Part shown: positions 24,717 through 37,140 of the stretch, in pieces | Numbering within the stretch: position 1 is the stretch's first letter | Layout: the number at the start of each line of letters is the position of its first letter | Assembly (NCBI GenBank): GCA_028023455.1 | Contig: JAQFVV010000022.1 | Location: 8,639,100-8,703,099, forward strand | Length of the DNA stretch: 64,000 bases | DNA from: Epiperipatus broadwayi | Lineage: Eukaryota; Onychophora; Udeonychophora; Euonychophora; Peripatidae | Reading direction: 5' to 3' | The notes under the pieces: generated by a model | What the model was told of the DNA's origin: nothing | What the model saw: only the letters and a program-made list of their open reading frames with translations | Database searches by the model: none | Made by a program: the position numbers and the translations under genes

Positions 24717-25745
24717 TGAATATATGAAGAAATGCAAAGAAAGTAAAGCAGAAGAATAAGAGTGTATGCTTTATTTATAAATGAATGCATAAATAAATAA
24801 TACATATACATATATAAATGAACAAATAAGCATTTTGGAATTTGATTTAAGAAAAGCATTAGAAAATAATAGTTAGTGTATCTGCTTATCCATTCAGATA
24901 GATGTCGAATCATTGATTATTAAATGAGTATTTCAGTATTCATAGTTAGAAGATTAAAAAATAAAATTAAATCATTTTTTTCCAGTTGGATAGCCCATGA
25001 TTAAATCCTTCACATTTTTTCTTTAGAAAATTATTGTAGAAACTTTTGTTTGCAGTTGGCTATTTTAAAGCTATTTACTTTTTCACATATTTTTTTCTAT
25101 TGTGTCTCTAGTAGCAGCTATTCATTGAATAATCTTTCCTGTGCAAATGGTGACAGATGGGATCTTATCTAAACATTAGTATTGTTTTAATAATAACAAG
25201 CAAACGCATATGGATAAATCCAAAAATAATTCACATCTTTTACTTAAGAAAATTAACCTTCATTTTAACATATATATTTATATAAGGATGTACCAACACT
25301 TATCCTACTCATAAAAAGAATGAAAACAGTGTTATTGAATTATAAGCAAAATTCTTATTTTAAACTATGTAGTATATAATTAAATATAGCAAAGGTAAAT
25401 TCTTTACAGTACTGATTTAATTTGATAAGACTTAAAAAGGTACAGAACAGCTCTAAAAAGTTTTACAAAACTCAGAACCCATGGTTATATGAAAACCCAC
25501 AGGTTAAACAAAATAGTCACTTTAGTGACAAACATTTAAAGGGATGCAGATTTTTATTGACTTATCTTTAATAAATCTACCATATAGAGAATAAATTGGT
25601 ATAAACTTTTTTAATTAAAAAAATAAGATTATGTGTTGAAATTTTTTCAGGACTAAATATATTAATTAATTTAAGATCATGATGTACAATTACTTGCAAT
25701 AAATTGATACACGAGTAGAATGTTGAAGAAAACTGATAAGTTATC
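24717..25745. other. AT-rich intergenic DNA, no gene seen
   Basis: The open frame at 24701-24913 (-) starts in the inverted repeat above and has no domain. Nothing else recognised. Confidence 0.55.
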
Positions 25746-25836
25746 AACGTCGGTGGTCAAGTGGTCAGCACAGCTGGCTTACAAGCAGTTGTCCCGGGTT
25801 CACTTCCCGGTCAATGCTTCCACACATGAAAAGGGA
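25746..25836 (+). repeat. tRNA-derived SINE-like repeat, best preserved copy
   Basis: A box A-like TGGTCAAGTGGTCAGC is followed, after a CTTACAA anticodon-type loop, by a box B-like GGGTTCACTTCCCGG with an intact T-arm pairing (CCGGG/CCCGG). About 70 nt resemble a tRNA, followed by GCTTCCACACATGAAAA and an A-rich end. The four copies (1506, 25746, 29343, 59664) share the 3' extension, so this is a repeat family, not a single tRNA gene. Confidence 0.75.
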
Positions 25837-28575
25837 AAAAAACTGATAAGTTGAAGCTTAACTGCAAAAAATATAATAGTCATGTATTACAAAAGTAGAC
25901 TGGTTTTATTAAAAATGAAATACAATTGATTCTTATAGTGTGAGGTATCTAAATTTGAAATGGAGCAAACAGCAGAGATCTTTTAATGATATATGGTATC
26001 ACTGAAGTGGTGGTTCTTTGCAAGCTTATTAAAGTTACCAGAGATGGTATATTTGGCATCACTAATGATTTCTTGAATAAGTTGGGAAATAGTAGCCATC
26101 AAGAAGATTGTTACAACCATTGAATGGCTTCAACTCTTTGAATTTTAAATCTCCAGGATGCACTTTTTTTTTTTACCTATTATGTTATATCTCAATTGGC
26201 AGGCTTAGTAATTAATGTTCTTTTAGTCCAAAAAGCTAGTGGTTCAACACCAATATCTTCACTAAATCTAAATCTTATAATATGCATATGCATACTAGTA
26301 AAGTTTCTGATGCTTTTAGTCTCATCACATAATGCAGCTTTGCTAATTAATTTATTTGTATAGCATATCTTCACAGATTAGTTAATAAGCGTTTATATCT
26401 CTATTTTCGTTTACTGCTTCCTTTTAGTGGTTTTCACATATTTTTTCTTTAATTATTGCTTGTTTTGGCATAATTATATAAATATTGCAAACTGAAGAAA
26501 TAGGTAACAATTTTGCAGCCAATCAGAACTTTGTTAATCAGTCAAAAGCTGAATTAATCATCCAATTAACAATTCTATTGTTCACTTGTTTCCATGATGT
26601 ATATTTTTGATAGAAAATAATAAAATGGGAAAAAAAGTATTTTAATTATAGTCTTTGAGCTATATACGTTTAGTTGTAGTATGTAGCAAAACAGTTCAGT
26701 GTAAACAGCTTTTGAATAGCTTACTGCTTGGTAAAAATCTCTCCAGCAGTTCTTTATATGCGAATGAGTGATAAAGAAGAAGGCATTAGTAATCAGACTC
26801 ATCAAATGTTGGTTGGAGAAGGCTTGAGACAATTATCTCTAGCTTAGAATAGATATATAACCAATTACTGCTTAGCTGAACTGACTACTGATTCGTTATC
26901 TAGTGGAATCTGTAAAAAGTTTCAAATTTTATCTAGCCAGAGTTTGAAGCTAGGTTGTGGCCACGCCAAATCAGATCGTAAATAAAATAATATTACAATT
27001 TATGGATTCTAATTACCATCTTTTCTTATTGTTGTTAACTGCTGTTTATAAATTTGATTAAGAAAAAAAAATCCCAAAATCCTTAGCAAAAAATAACATT
27101 TTGTTTAGGAAAGGTCCTAAGTTCTTTGAATAGTGCAAATGTTATTTAGTATTCAGAATACTAATATATTTGATCAAAACAGCAATAATTAAATCCTTTC
27201 TTGCGATAATTTCCCCCCTCAGCATTATGCTTTTGTTATTCAGTTACTGCTGGAGAAATTTCTTTTTAAAAAATTAATATTTTCTTTAAGATAAATCTCT
27301 GGTTCTTTTATAATAATCTTATTCCGCTTTAATCAAATCATTTCCGTCTTCATTAAGTCGAGCCTTGCTATTCTCCCCGTTTACACCATTGACCTAAATT
27401 TTAAATGTCTGTAATTTGAGAAATCTGATTGGTGAAGAATTAAAGTCATAAATGGAAAGAAGCTTACCACGATAAGAAAGCTCTTCTTATAATAAAAAGA
27501 TTTTCTATAATGTTTAAATCGTAGACTTTTTTTAATAAAATGTCTTTAAAAAATTGTCAAATTATGAGTATTATTATAAAAATATATATAATTATACATT
27601 CGCCATAAATATATACATAAAACTTTCTGGAGTTTTACCGTGTTGGTTAAGATCATACTTTAAATTTTATTACGAAAGGCATTTAATTTTATGTCATTCT
27701 ATACACTAGTTGTATATTACATTTTTAGTTCGAGGTCATATTGATTAATTAAGCAATAAAATATTCTCTATAATATAGCACAGTTGAGCAGTGGGGGTTA
27801 TAGTCTTTACTTGATCATCATCATTGTTTATTTATAATTACTATCTTTGTAACACGATTTCGCATCTCATTAGTTAATTAAGGCAAAACACTTAAAGCCT
27901 AGTTCAAACTAAGATTTCTCCGATAATTCCCCACACTGAAGGAAAATTTATTAAACAACAGCTTTAGTTGTTGGTTTGAGTATTTTTCAACCTTGTTTCA
28001 TTCAGTTGGAAAAGGCTAACTGATAAAAGAAACCAAGCTACTTAAACCTAGAAAAGTAAATTTTACCCACCATGGATTTAAATTCATTTCATGGGAATGT
28101 TTTTTTTCTATCATTAGACTATTAGATCTTCAAGTATTATGAGCTATATTGTAAAATTTAAGCAGTTTTTATATCATAAACAATAGAATGCATACATCAT
28201 TTGATAAATATATGTATGTTTGTTTAGTGGACAGTCATTAAACTCTTCCTAACCGAGATTTTTCTCTCAACAACAACATTGAAGAGATTTAAAAATTGTG
28301 ACTAACATTTTATAATTTATAAATACAAATTATCTATCTTTATATATATCACCAATCACACAAAGTATAAGTAGTCTCTTTTATTACTGATGGTAGTCAT
28401 TTTTTTTCTTATATTAGATCAGTATATCTTTGCTAAGAGATACTGGAAATATAAAACTTGTTTTTCAGTACATTCATTAATAATGTTTATGATTTGATTT
28501 GCTATTTCAAATTTATTTGTAATTTTATTAATGTAAAATACAAAATTTGTATTTATAAAACATATATTAAAAATT
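25837..28575. other. AT-rich intergenic DNA, no gene seen
   Basis: Open frames at 26192-26374 (-), 26575-26832 (-) and elsewhere lack domains and coding-type composition. No repeat family of this window recognised. Confidence 0.55.
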
Positions 28576-28579
28576 TGAT

Positions 28580-29055
28580 GATGGAATGCTCAGAGACCAC
28601 ATGGTGTGATGAGAATCTCAGCCTCAGGGTAGCCTTTGAGCATTCCATCAACATGGGTGTGATGAGCATCTTGGCCTCAGGGTGGCCTTTGAGCATTCCA
28701 TTATTAGATTTTCAATTGGATGGATGGTTGGAGAGTTGGAGTGAGGAGTGGATTGAAGCCTGTCCATTAAAGTATGAAGATTGGCTATCTTAAATATATA
28801 TCTGAGCACTTATGGCATATATGTGTAGAGATAATAATCTGGATCAACTGATGATTTCTGTTTTAGCATGAAATATGTATGTTGGTGATTATTTATCTTT
28901 TTGACATATATGTGTTCAAGTGTATCAGTGTCATATATGAGATGGAGTAAAGAGTGGTGGATCATGTGAAAGTCTATGCTCATATACCCTATATACAGTA
29001 TTACATATATAGATACAGGTATATAATAAGCCTGTATTTCAGTTAAAACATATAT
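28580..29055 (+). mobile_element. HR1 hammerhead-bearing repeat with internal duplication
   Basis: Same body as 8345-8820, but the GAATCTCAGCCTCAGGGT to GAGCATTCCATCA block is duplicated in tandem at the 5' end (28588-28650 and 28660-28705). The ribozyme is at 28830-28897, and the tail CATATACCCTATATACAG matches the 8-kb copy. The open frame at 28458-28793 (+) runs through this repeat and is not a gene. Confidence 0.82.
28830..28897 (+). ncRNA. Hammerhead ribozyme, HR1, stem II weakened
   Basis: CTGATGA (28848-28854) and GAAA are intact. Outer stem I ATAATC/GATTAT pairs, and inner stem I TCAA/TTGG keeps pairing with one G-U. Stem II TTTCT against AGCAT has a mismatch and lacks the G-C next to the core. 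Activity is doubtful. Confidence 0.6.
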
Positions 29056-29342
29056 TAGTAAATAAATAAACCACCAACTCTGTTCCAAATGTAAATATCC
29101 AACACGTATATAAAAACTACACAGAGTAGAAAATTTTTAAAAATTAATACTAATTCACCAAACGCTTTCGTACTGTATACTAGATTCATGGCGCCTACTT
29201 TAATTAAATTGAACTGTTTTAAACATTTTCTACTCTGTGTAATATTTATTGGATAAAGCATGTATTAGATACTGACTAATGAAGCAGTTAACCCATACAA
29301 ATAATTTTTGTGGTGGAAATATATTACAAGAATAAAATCTTT
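29056..29342. other. AT-rich DNA with a small inverted repeat
   Basis: ACACAGAGTAGAAAATTTTTAA near 29129 and its partial complement TTTTAAACATTTTCTACTCTGTGT near 29216 (arms about 20 bp) form a small palindrome. No gene. Confidence 0.5.
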
Positions 29343-29425
29343 TTGATGGTCGAATGGTCAGCACAGCTGCCTTACAAACAATTGTCCCTGGTTAGCAAGT
29401 TCGCTTCCTGGCCGATGCTTTGACA
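29343..29425 (+). repeat. tRNA-derived SINE-like repeat
   Basis: Shares GGTCAGCACAGCTGCCTTAC and GCCGATGCTTTGACACATGA with the copies at 25746 and 59664. Box B is degraded to GTTCGCTTCC, with a short insertion before it. A poly-A tail follows. Confidence 0.72.
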
Positions 29426-30195
29426 CATGAAAAAAAAAATCTTTTTTTTTCTTCTTTTAAATATACAGTAATTCATTCTAATTAATATTTAGTCATTTAA
29501 AAATTACTAAACGTTACCTTTTAATTATATGAAAATATGGTTTTCTGTTTAAAAATACATTAAGATCTAGACCAGAAGTTTTGTGGAACTTTTTTCATCT
29601 TGCTAAAAAAATAATAATTTGGAGTTCTGATAATTTTACTAATTCTAAACAAAACAAAACGAAAATAAAAATGAACGATTGAAAGTACAAAAAATAAATA
29701 GATAATAAAACAGATCAATAATAAAAGAACAAATACCAAGTCAAATTGATAACTAATCAATATTCTTTTAAAATTTGGTTTAATTTTGGACAATTGAATT
29801 CTAATAATAAGAGTACCATTTAATTTACAACTGCATTTTATTTGTATCGCAGGGGAGCAAAACTTTTTTAAACTTATTTTAAATAAGTTACAGCTCAAAA
29901 ACTGATTTTACTGTGAAATCCCAAATTTTATCGACTTTGAATGTCTAGGATTTTTGGAAACCCAATTAAGAAATTCTGAATCTAGGCAATAAGAAGATAA
30001 CAGCAATTGTGGCACTCCCACAGCATAAATAGAAAATTATTGGAAAAAGTTCAAACATTAATTTAGTTTTAAATAATGACAATTTTAATACTAAATCCAT
30101 TTATAATAAATAATTTGTTGTAAAAATAATGTATCATTTCCATTTAGTAAGCAAAATTTACCTCTAGTTATTTGCAGAATTTGTGACAAACAAAT
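29426..30195. other. AT-rich intergenic DNA, no gene seen
   Basis: The open frame at 29560-29898 (-) is Phe/Ile/Leu rich and could be read as membrane segments, but its composition is what AT-rich DNA gives by chance. No supporting motif. Confidence 0.5.
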
Positions 30196-30390
30196 TAGAT
30201 GTTGAGCATGCTAATAGCCCTAAACAATCTTTTTTTTTTAATGATAAATGCTACAAGATAAGGCATAGCTCAAAACCGGTCTGGGGATGGGGACAATACT
30301 AGATAAAGATGATTTGAATTCCTTCTCTTATAGCATTTATCATTAAAAAAAGCTTCTTTAGAGCTATTAGCAAGCTCTTTATTTTACATA
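30196..30390. repeat. HR3-derived foldback with half a hammerhead
   Basis: The left arm GAGCATGCTAATAGCCC to ATGATAAATGCTA and the right arm TAGCATTTATCATTAAAAAA to GAGCTATTAGCAAGCTC are inverted copies of the HR3 3' end. Between them AAAACCGGTCTGGGGATGG is the 3' half of the ribozyme of the 14-kb copy (with G12 mutated), while CTGANGA is missing. Confidence 0.75.
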
Positions 30391-30824
30391 TTTGTAAATG
30401 CAAGCTATATAAGTCATGTGATGTATAACTTGATTTTATTAATATATGTCTATATAATATTCAAATTTATATATATTTAATAAAGTAATATTCATATAAT
30501 TTAACTTATTTTATTAGAAGTACTTTAGACTATATTTGATATATATAAATTTGAATATTATATGTATTTTGGAAGGAATACAGACATCAAACTTAATTTA
30601 TTATATATATAAATACTGAACATGAGTCTGGTGCACTGTATTTATGTGTTCATTAAATATAAACAAATTTTACTCTTCATAATTTATTCTGAAATGACTG
30701 AAAAAAATTAAAAGTTCAGTTTATATTGTAACAGCATAGATTCAACATAAAAATAGCATAATGAACAAATTTGCATTGAATGGTAACCAAATTCCAATAG
30801 AAGTAACTTAATATTAAAAGGAAA
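30391..30824. other. AT-rich intergenic DNA, no gene seen
   Basis: TA-rich sequence without recognised features. Confidence 0.55.
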
Positions 30825-31256
30825 TGTGATTTACTAGTTCTTACTTATGGATCTGATATTTGGACATTTAACAGAAGAGCAACATAGACATTTCAGACTA
30901 CTAAATAAAATATGGAGTGGTGCAAGTTAGAAATAACAAGATCAAAAATTAAATACATGGGTGGGAGAACAAGCAGGTATTACTGGGATAATTGAAAGAA
31001 TTAAGAGACTAAAGTGGAGTTGGGCTAGACATATTTCTAGAAGAGATAGCAATAGATGGACAGTTAAAATTGTAAACTGAATTCCAAGAGATTGTAAAAG
31101 ATCTAGAAAGAAACCACATGTGAGATGGATGGATGAAGTAAGGAAATGTGCTTGGGTGATGTAGAGAAGAGAGGCTAGTGATTGGAAATTGTTTGAACTA
31201 GGGGAGACCTTCATCCTACAGTGCATTGATTATGGTTAAAAATGAGGATGATATTG
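30825..31256 (+). pseudogene. RTE-clade retrotransposon 3' end, decayed
   Basis: The plus strand reads in broken frames as the C-terminal part of an RTE polyprotein. CTTACTTATGGATCTGATAT corresponds to LTYGSD-type residues, followed by a TTGVTGIIERIKRLKWSWA-like stretch and an RDCKRSRKKPHVRWMD-like stretch. It ends with the family 3' end CTACAGTGCATTGATTATGG. Several stops and frame shifts are present. The antisense open frame (30942-31226, -) is a shadow. Confidence 0.82.
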
Positions 31257-31621
31257 TTCATATCAAACAAAATGTCAATATCTTAGTGAACATAGCTATT
31301 TCTAAAGCTTTAAACTAAATAGAGATATTACTGCAATAGGCAATAATGATTTTTTTTAAATATCCATGTGCAGCATGTAAAATCATTATTAAAAAAAGGT
31401 TTGTGCAAAAACCTCAATGAAAACATTTACTCTAGACATTTATAACAGAAGAATGATTAAATAAAAAATTGATTAATATATGTTATTGAGAAAATTTATA
31501 ATACATATTTACCATAAATTTATACTTAATTTGAACACAGACTTTCAAGCTCCCTTCAGCTATTCACTCCATCTTAAATAACTGACACATATGGCAACAT
31601 ACATATATGTGGGGAAAAATA

Positions 31622-31687
31622 CATGATTTCCAATATATGTATTTTATGCTAAACCAGTGCTCATCAGTTGGCCCAGATCGTTATCTC
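31622..31687 (-). ncRNA. Hammerhead ribozyme, HR1, GAAA lost
   Basis: The minus strand has CCAACTGATGAG (CTGATGA opposite 31671-31677) and stem I CCAA/TTGG, but stem II reads GCACT/AGCAT with mismatches and GAAA is AAAA. Predicted inactive. Confidence 0.6.
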
Positions 31688-32021
31688 ACACACACATATA
31701 TAATCAGTGCTCAGTTTATATTAAGATGACAAATCTTCAAACTTTAATAAACAGGGTTCACTCTTCTCCACCCTCCACTCTTCTGTGTATTTAAATGGAC
31801 ATATTAAGGTCCTACATATGAGGCGTCAGATTGACAAAGTCAACCTAGGCATGACAATAACATTGGCATCAACAAGGGTTTAGAGCATTACATCATCAGA
31901 TTTTCAATAAATATGAATGGATGAAAAGTTGGAGGGTGGAGAAGAGTGAAGCCAGTCCATTAAAATTGGAAGATTTTCTACTTTAATTTAAACTGATCAC
32001 TGATTATGTATATGATTGGGA

Positions 32022-32089
32022 GATAATGATCTGAGCCAACTGATGAGTGCTGGTTCAGCATGAAATACATATATTGGAGATCATTTATC
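32022..32089 (+). ncRNA. Complete type I hammerhead ribozyme, HR1
   Basis: CTGATGA at 32040-32046, stem II GTGCT (32047-32051) with AGCAT (32057-32061) around GGTTC, and GAAA at 32062-32065. Stem III is ATA/TAT around CA, with cleavage predicted after A32073. Inner stem I is CCAA (32036-32039) with TTGG (32074-32077). Outer stem I is GATAATGATC (32022-32031) with 32079-32089, ten pairs with one bulged T. It is the best HR1 copy. At one outer position the G28-C82 pair here is A-U in copies at 28.8, 42.8 and 43.2 kb, a compensatory change. Confidence 0.9.
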
Positions 32090-32130
32090 TTTTTTACATG
32101 TATGGGTGCGTGAGTATTGCTTTGAATGGA

Positions 32131-35100
32131 TACCTTTTAATTACATCTAAGGTTCAGTATATTTCAATATACTTGATTTTAAATATTATACTAAAATTGA
32201 AAATTCGAGAAAAAAAATAATTTTTATCTTGTTTTGTTTTTAAATCAAATCATAAATACCTATATAAGCTTTCTTAACTTATCATAATCAAACTATATTT
32301 AAATCGTTAATAGCATTGCAATGTATTTAAATTCATAGTTTTTAATAATTAGACTCAACAAACTGATCTTTTGCTAACCATAAATTAGAGTGAAGAAACG
32401 GATTGAAACACCCAAACTTTTAACTAATCTGGTTATCAGACTAGAACAAAATATCCATTGAAATAAACTTACTATCAAAATATATTGTCTTTAAATGTAT
32501 GCCTGTCTTTTCCATATTTATAGGAGTATTTCTCTTTAACAAATTGATTAATCACCACCAGTAATCAAACACATACATATATAATATTCTTTATTAATCG
32601 TAAATTACGTACAATTATTAAGGTATATTCAGGGAAACATTGTTAATTTACATGTGATTCACAACTTATGAAAAAATGATTCAATTTTATGCAAGTAAAT
32701 GTGTAATTGATATGTTTATATAAAACTGAACCAAGGGATAATCTTTGATTAGTAATAACATTGTGAGTTAAATGTATATACCTAATATTAATTATGTGCT
32801 TCTGAAATACAAAAAAATGTACAGGATGAGAAGTATAAATGAGTTTGAAAGATGTATATCATATTTTTTGGATTATTACACTGTGGGTTTCTAGCTGTAA
32901 TATTCTACTCTATGATTTCAATCAATGCACAGTTTATTGTAGCATTTTTAATGTTTGGCATATTATGTTTTTGAAATGTTGAAGTGATGCCTCCTGCTGG
33001 TATGTTTGGTATCTGAACCAAATTCTGTGGGTAGAGGAGATATGTTTATCAGGTGGGTTCATAAGTATGTTCAGTTTTGGGAAATTTTTAATATGTATGA
33101 TATCTTGCTTGAGGGATAGGGCTGAATTCTGTGGGTTACTTTTATTCAAAACAGTTGCTAACTTAGATTGAGTATCCATGGGTGAATTTTGAAAGCAGAT
33201 TTTCAAAATTACTGTTTTCAGGTTGTGTATCTGTCAAAATAGCACTGGTGTTGCATACTTGAATAGTGTGTGTTTCATCATATTCAGGGTAAATGATATT
33301 TGCATATTGATATGCAGGTAGATTGTCATTTCTTATGTGATAAAATTCTTTTAAAATAATAATTAAAACAGAGTATAGTTCTATTCCAGAAAACAAACAT
33401 CCAGAAAATCACTAAGATTGGCTTTTTGCCCTCCCTCCAGATAAATCCAATTTTGTCAAACTTTAATGTATGAGGGATAACACCTCAAAAGCTCTTAGCC
33501 TGGGTTAACTCATTTTGATTGTTTGCTATTAACAGCTTCTTCAAACAGTGTTTTAAAGTGCATGTATATACTATAAATTAATTAAGTAAACTTGTAACAT
33601 TATACTTGACAATCCTTGCTATTCTTGATTAATAAAAAAATATAGTAACCTGTAGCTTTGTATCTCTCACCAGACTCAATATAGCTACATCTATAATCTT
33701 TTTTAATTAATTTTCACCACATTTATCTCACTTCAAAATCAAACTGCATTATTTAATACTTGTTAATTATATTATATTGGTGGTTTATGAAATAAATTAT
33801 TTAAAGAACAAAAAACAAGACATTTTCTTGAAATTAATATCATTCTTTATCAACTGGAGGTCTCTAATCTAAAAAAAAAAAATAGCAAAGTTTAAGAAAA
33901 CTACTTTAATTCACTTTATCAATATCTACCACAAAGAAACTATTGGAAAAGTCAGTAATCATCAGGTTAGTAAAATACCAGGTATTGAGGACTGAAGTTT
34001 CTTTTTACTGATATCTAAGTAAATTATAGTCTAAACAAGTCACTTCCAATGATTAAATTTTTCATGATTTTTGAGCAATAAACCATTTGATTTTTTTTTT
34101 ATTGAATGTGGAGCTAGATTGGATATGTTCCATCTGTTTGGGGATGTGAAACCTTTCAAAATCTCTACATTTAACTCACATTCAAGCTCCTAATAACTAA
34201 GCCTAGAGAGTGGTGTTTTAATCATTCAATGTTGCTTCTCCAAATTGTGCATATAATGGTAATATAATGCATTTTGTTTTTTATGTGTGTTTCATGCATA
34301 ATATTTTTTAAAATCATTTGACAAACTTGCCAATTAGCTTTTTTTTTCTAAAAAAACATTAAACATTTCAATTATTATATATATAAACTTTATATTAAAC
34401 ATAATTCATATCATTAAAAAAATACATCTAATTAGCCATTATGTGTATGCATAGTTTTAAATAGAGATTTTCACAGATTTATTTACTTAAATGTTAATAT
34501 TTTAATGAGATTTGTCCATGTATTTTTCTTTAAAAATTTCATTTATGCTGTATTGAAGCAAAGTACCAATCAAAAACAAGCTTTAGTAAGCCAAAAATCA
34601 TATCATCTAATACTTGATTAAAGAGCTATAAACATTTAACATTCAATGATTGCTAGGTAACACGATTGTACTTTTTTTCATTTATATTACAGCTGAAATT
34701 TATCTACAAAAATGCATGAAATGATTTTATTAAATTATTAATATATATAATATTCACATAAACTGCAGCATTAATAATAAATATACTGTAGAAAGAACAC
34801 CTCCATATGTATAATTGGTTAACGATTCTCAATAGATTAAAAATAATTATGACAAGTCTAAAATGTTAATTTCAAATTTGCATAAATGTTGCCTTCAGTT
34901 TCAATTTAATTTATTAAAATCTATAGATTATTTAAATAATGAATATTTAAATACAAGTTTACTATATATACTTAAAGCTAGATGTAATTAGGGGGATCTG
35001 GTTCCAGACTTTTAAATTCCCTTTATATAAGATAGAATGAATGACTGAAAGAAGCTTGAAAGTCTGGGTTCAAAGCCCATCTAATAATGAATGTTTTAAA

Positions 35101-36397
35101 TTTTATTGAATTACTTTAAAAAAGGAAATTATTTTAAAATTTATTTCATTTTTAATTTCTATTGAGAAATAATTTTTTATATATATTTGAAGCACCAATT
35201 TGCATTAATCTGTGCAACTGAATTGTTTTAATTCTTTAAAAATATGAATATATATATATAAATTGAATATATTTAATTTTTTTAATAAAAAATATAATCA
35301 AAATAAACAAAAATATATTTACATTAAGCTTTCAAAATTTTTACCAAGCAGAACATGAGGGGACCTCATTGCTTCATATACAGAAGAATGATTTTTCAGA
35401 GATTTGTTATCACCCCCCCCCCCCCAAAGTAAACATATATTTGTGTAACTCTCTATTTAATTCAGTAGTGCAGTATTTATATGTAATTTTAATCAGATAC
35501 AAATTAACCCTATATACATGCACTGTAATATTGTTTCAATATCTCATTGTTGTTTTGTTGAGTATGAAGGATACTCTCAAACCGAACCACAGGGTAGAAA
35601 CTTTGAAAAGATAAGAGTGATTGTCTTATTTTTGTATCTAAATCCACTTACATAGGCCAATCTAAAATGTCTTGGAATGATTATAAATAAAATATGATTT
35701 TAATGAAACGCAGACTAAATGGATGGCTGCTAAAATAATATCAATCCAAAATAATGTTGGAGTGAACAAAATGACAATTCTAATTAACATCTGGAATGAA
35801 AAACGAACATATTGATATAATATTTAAGAGATTTTATGAGAATCTAAACAAGCTTATAAAGTTTTGCCTCTGATAGAAAACTTATGGCCAACCAAGCTAG
35901 GCATTCAATTATTGGTTGATTAATGGAATCTTTTTTTTTTTGCTAAAAAATATAATAATAAACATATCAGTAAAGGGTTAATGTATTTTTATCTGATTTT
36001 TCTAAAGAGTAAATGAACAGTTGTAATTTACAAACATAAATTTTAATACTAATTTTTTTTTTTAAAAATGCTAATTCAACCACCATTTTTTATACTTTAA
36101 GATTTGTGCAATAATTTTTTTATTTTGTCAGTATGTCAAATTTGTTACAAATATGATTTTAATATTCAATCTTCAATATATTCTAGTAAAAGTTTACTTT
36201 GAAGTCTAATCATTATCGTTATTTTTATCAAATATTAATCCACTTTAGTATGAGTTTTTTACAAGTACAATCCAGTTTCCTAACTTATAGATTATCTTAT
36301 CCAAATTACAGATTTTCTTCTCCAGAACACCTTTTTTACATTATCCATCCATCTTACAATGTTTACTTAATTCTTTCAATAATAGCAATTATATTTC
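32131..36397. other. AT-rich intergenic DNA, no gene seen
   Basis: No gene recognised. Near 35047-35083 the string GCTTGAAAGTCTGGGTTCAA matches the box B-containing tail of HR1 and is probably a solo HR1 fragment. A C-only run is at 35411-35425. Open frames at 32934-33206 (-), 33163-33396 (-) and 35369-35614 (+) have no domain. The part 32930-33420 is slightly less AT-rich and unexplained. Confidence 0.5.
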
Positions 36398-36790
36398 TTA
36401 AAACAGGCAAAACTCTCTCCATACAGTAGTGCCACTCAGTGCCAACCAGAGTAATCAATGGATGTCAGAAGGTTTCTGCATAAAATCCCTATCTAGTGCC
36501 TACTTATCCAATATCCCCAGACTAGTTTCTGGCTTGTGGCCTTTGTCAGTGAAGAGTTTTGGATCTGAGAGCACTGCACCTACATCTTAGGATCTAATGC
36601 AACCCTCCAGCCACCTTTGATCTCTACTTAACTACAAAACTATGAGAGTAAGATTGAAATCACTATAATATTTTCAATCTAAGCTCAATAGCCTATATAG
36701 TCATATGGGCCTGAAGCCATTTCAGTACCAATACATTTTGGTATCTTTGGCTCTTTAACAGCCATATCCACCACTATCCTATTAATCAGG
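36398..36790 (-). mobile_element. HR2 hammerhead repeat, minus strand, full unit
   Basis: The plus strand begins with AAAACAGGCAAAACTCTCTC and runs through the complement of the HR2 body to GTATCTTTGGCTCTTTAACA and ACTATCCTATTAATC, matching the 5' part of the unit at 39830-39900. The ribozyme lies at 36506-36564. The open frame at 36199-36429 (+) enters the repeat end and is not a gene. Confidence 0.8.
36506..36564 (-). ncRNA. Hammerhead ribozyme, HR2, core mutated
   Basis: The minus strand reads CTGACAA instead of CTGATGA (G8 lost). Stem II GGC/GCC, GAAAC, GTC and outer stem I ATCCAA/TTGGAT-type pairing remain. Predicted inactive. Confidence 0.68.
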
Positions 36791-36904
36791 ATTGATTTTT
36801 TTTTTTATTAAGGAAAAATGCAGGTGACTGATCACTCACTACTTGATGTAAATCATTTGTTTAAAAAGTACATATGCTTGATAACAATTATATCCATAAA
36901 ATGG

Positions 36905-37140
36905 TTTAATGAGTGACTAGCACAGATCTGCACTGCTCAAATACAATCCATCAAGGGGCACAGCAGCCCATGAGAGTAGAATTGGCACTGAAAACTTTGA
37001 CCCTGAACCCTCCCATCAGGTTTTCTAGGTAGTGGCAATAATTGTCAACAGCCCACACCCATAGCCAGACTCCCAATGATTGCCACCATCGACCCCTGAG
37101 GAAGCAATGAGGAGCACAGGCCCATGCCCGCAAATATTAC
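36905..37140 (-). repeat. Repeat family J, short copy
   Basis: GC-rich island whose minus strand matches 46500-46740: GTGGGCATGGGCTG-type start, GTGTGGGCTGTTGACAATT, ATTGCCACTACC, GGTCAAAGTT, GGCTGCTGTG and a GCAGTGCAGATCTG end. The open frame at 36951-37133 (-) lies inside it; no known domain is seen. A repeat rather than a gene is the simplest reading. Confidence 0.7.

Larger units (their letters stand above)
31535..32130. mobile_element. HR1 hammerhead repeats in inverted pair
   Basis: A minus-strand HR1 3' portion (to about 31790) faces a plus-strand HR1 unit (31790-32130). Inverted arms share GAGGGTGGAGAAGAGTGA, AAACTGATCACTGATTAT-type sequence and the ribozyme. A transcript would fold into a long hairpin presenting both ribozymes. 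The minus-strand part begins next to a GACTTTCAAGCTCCCTTCAG block, the complement of the box B-containing HR1 tail. Confidence 0.8.

Noticed and set aside
28458-28793. 111-codon open frame (+)
   Set aside because: It runs through the HR1 repeat; the equivalent part of other copies is not open, so it is not a gene.
29560-29898. 112-codon hydrophobic open frame (-)
   Set aside because: Composition is that expected from AT-rich DNA; no motif, no neighbour or repeat support.
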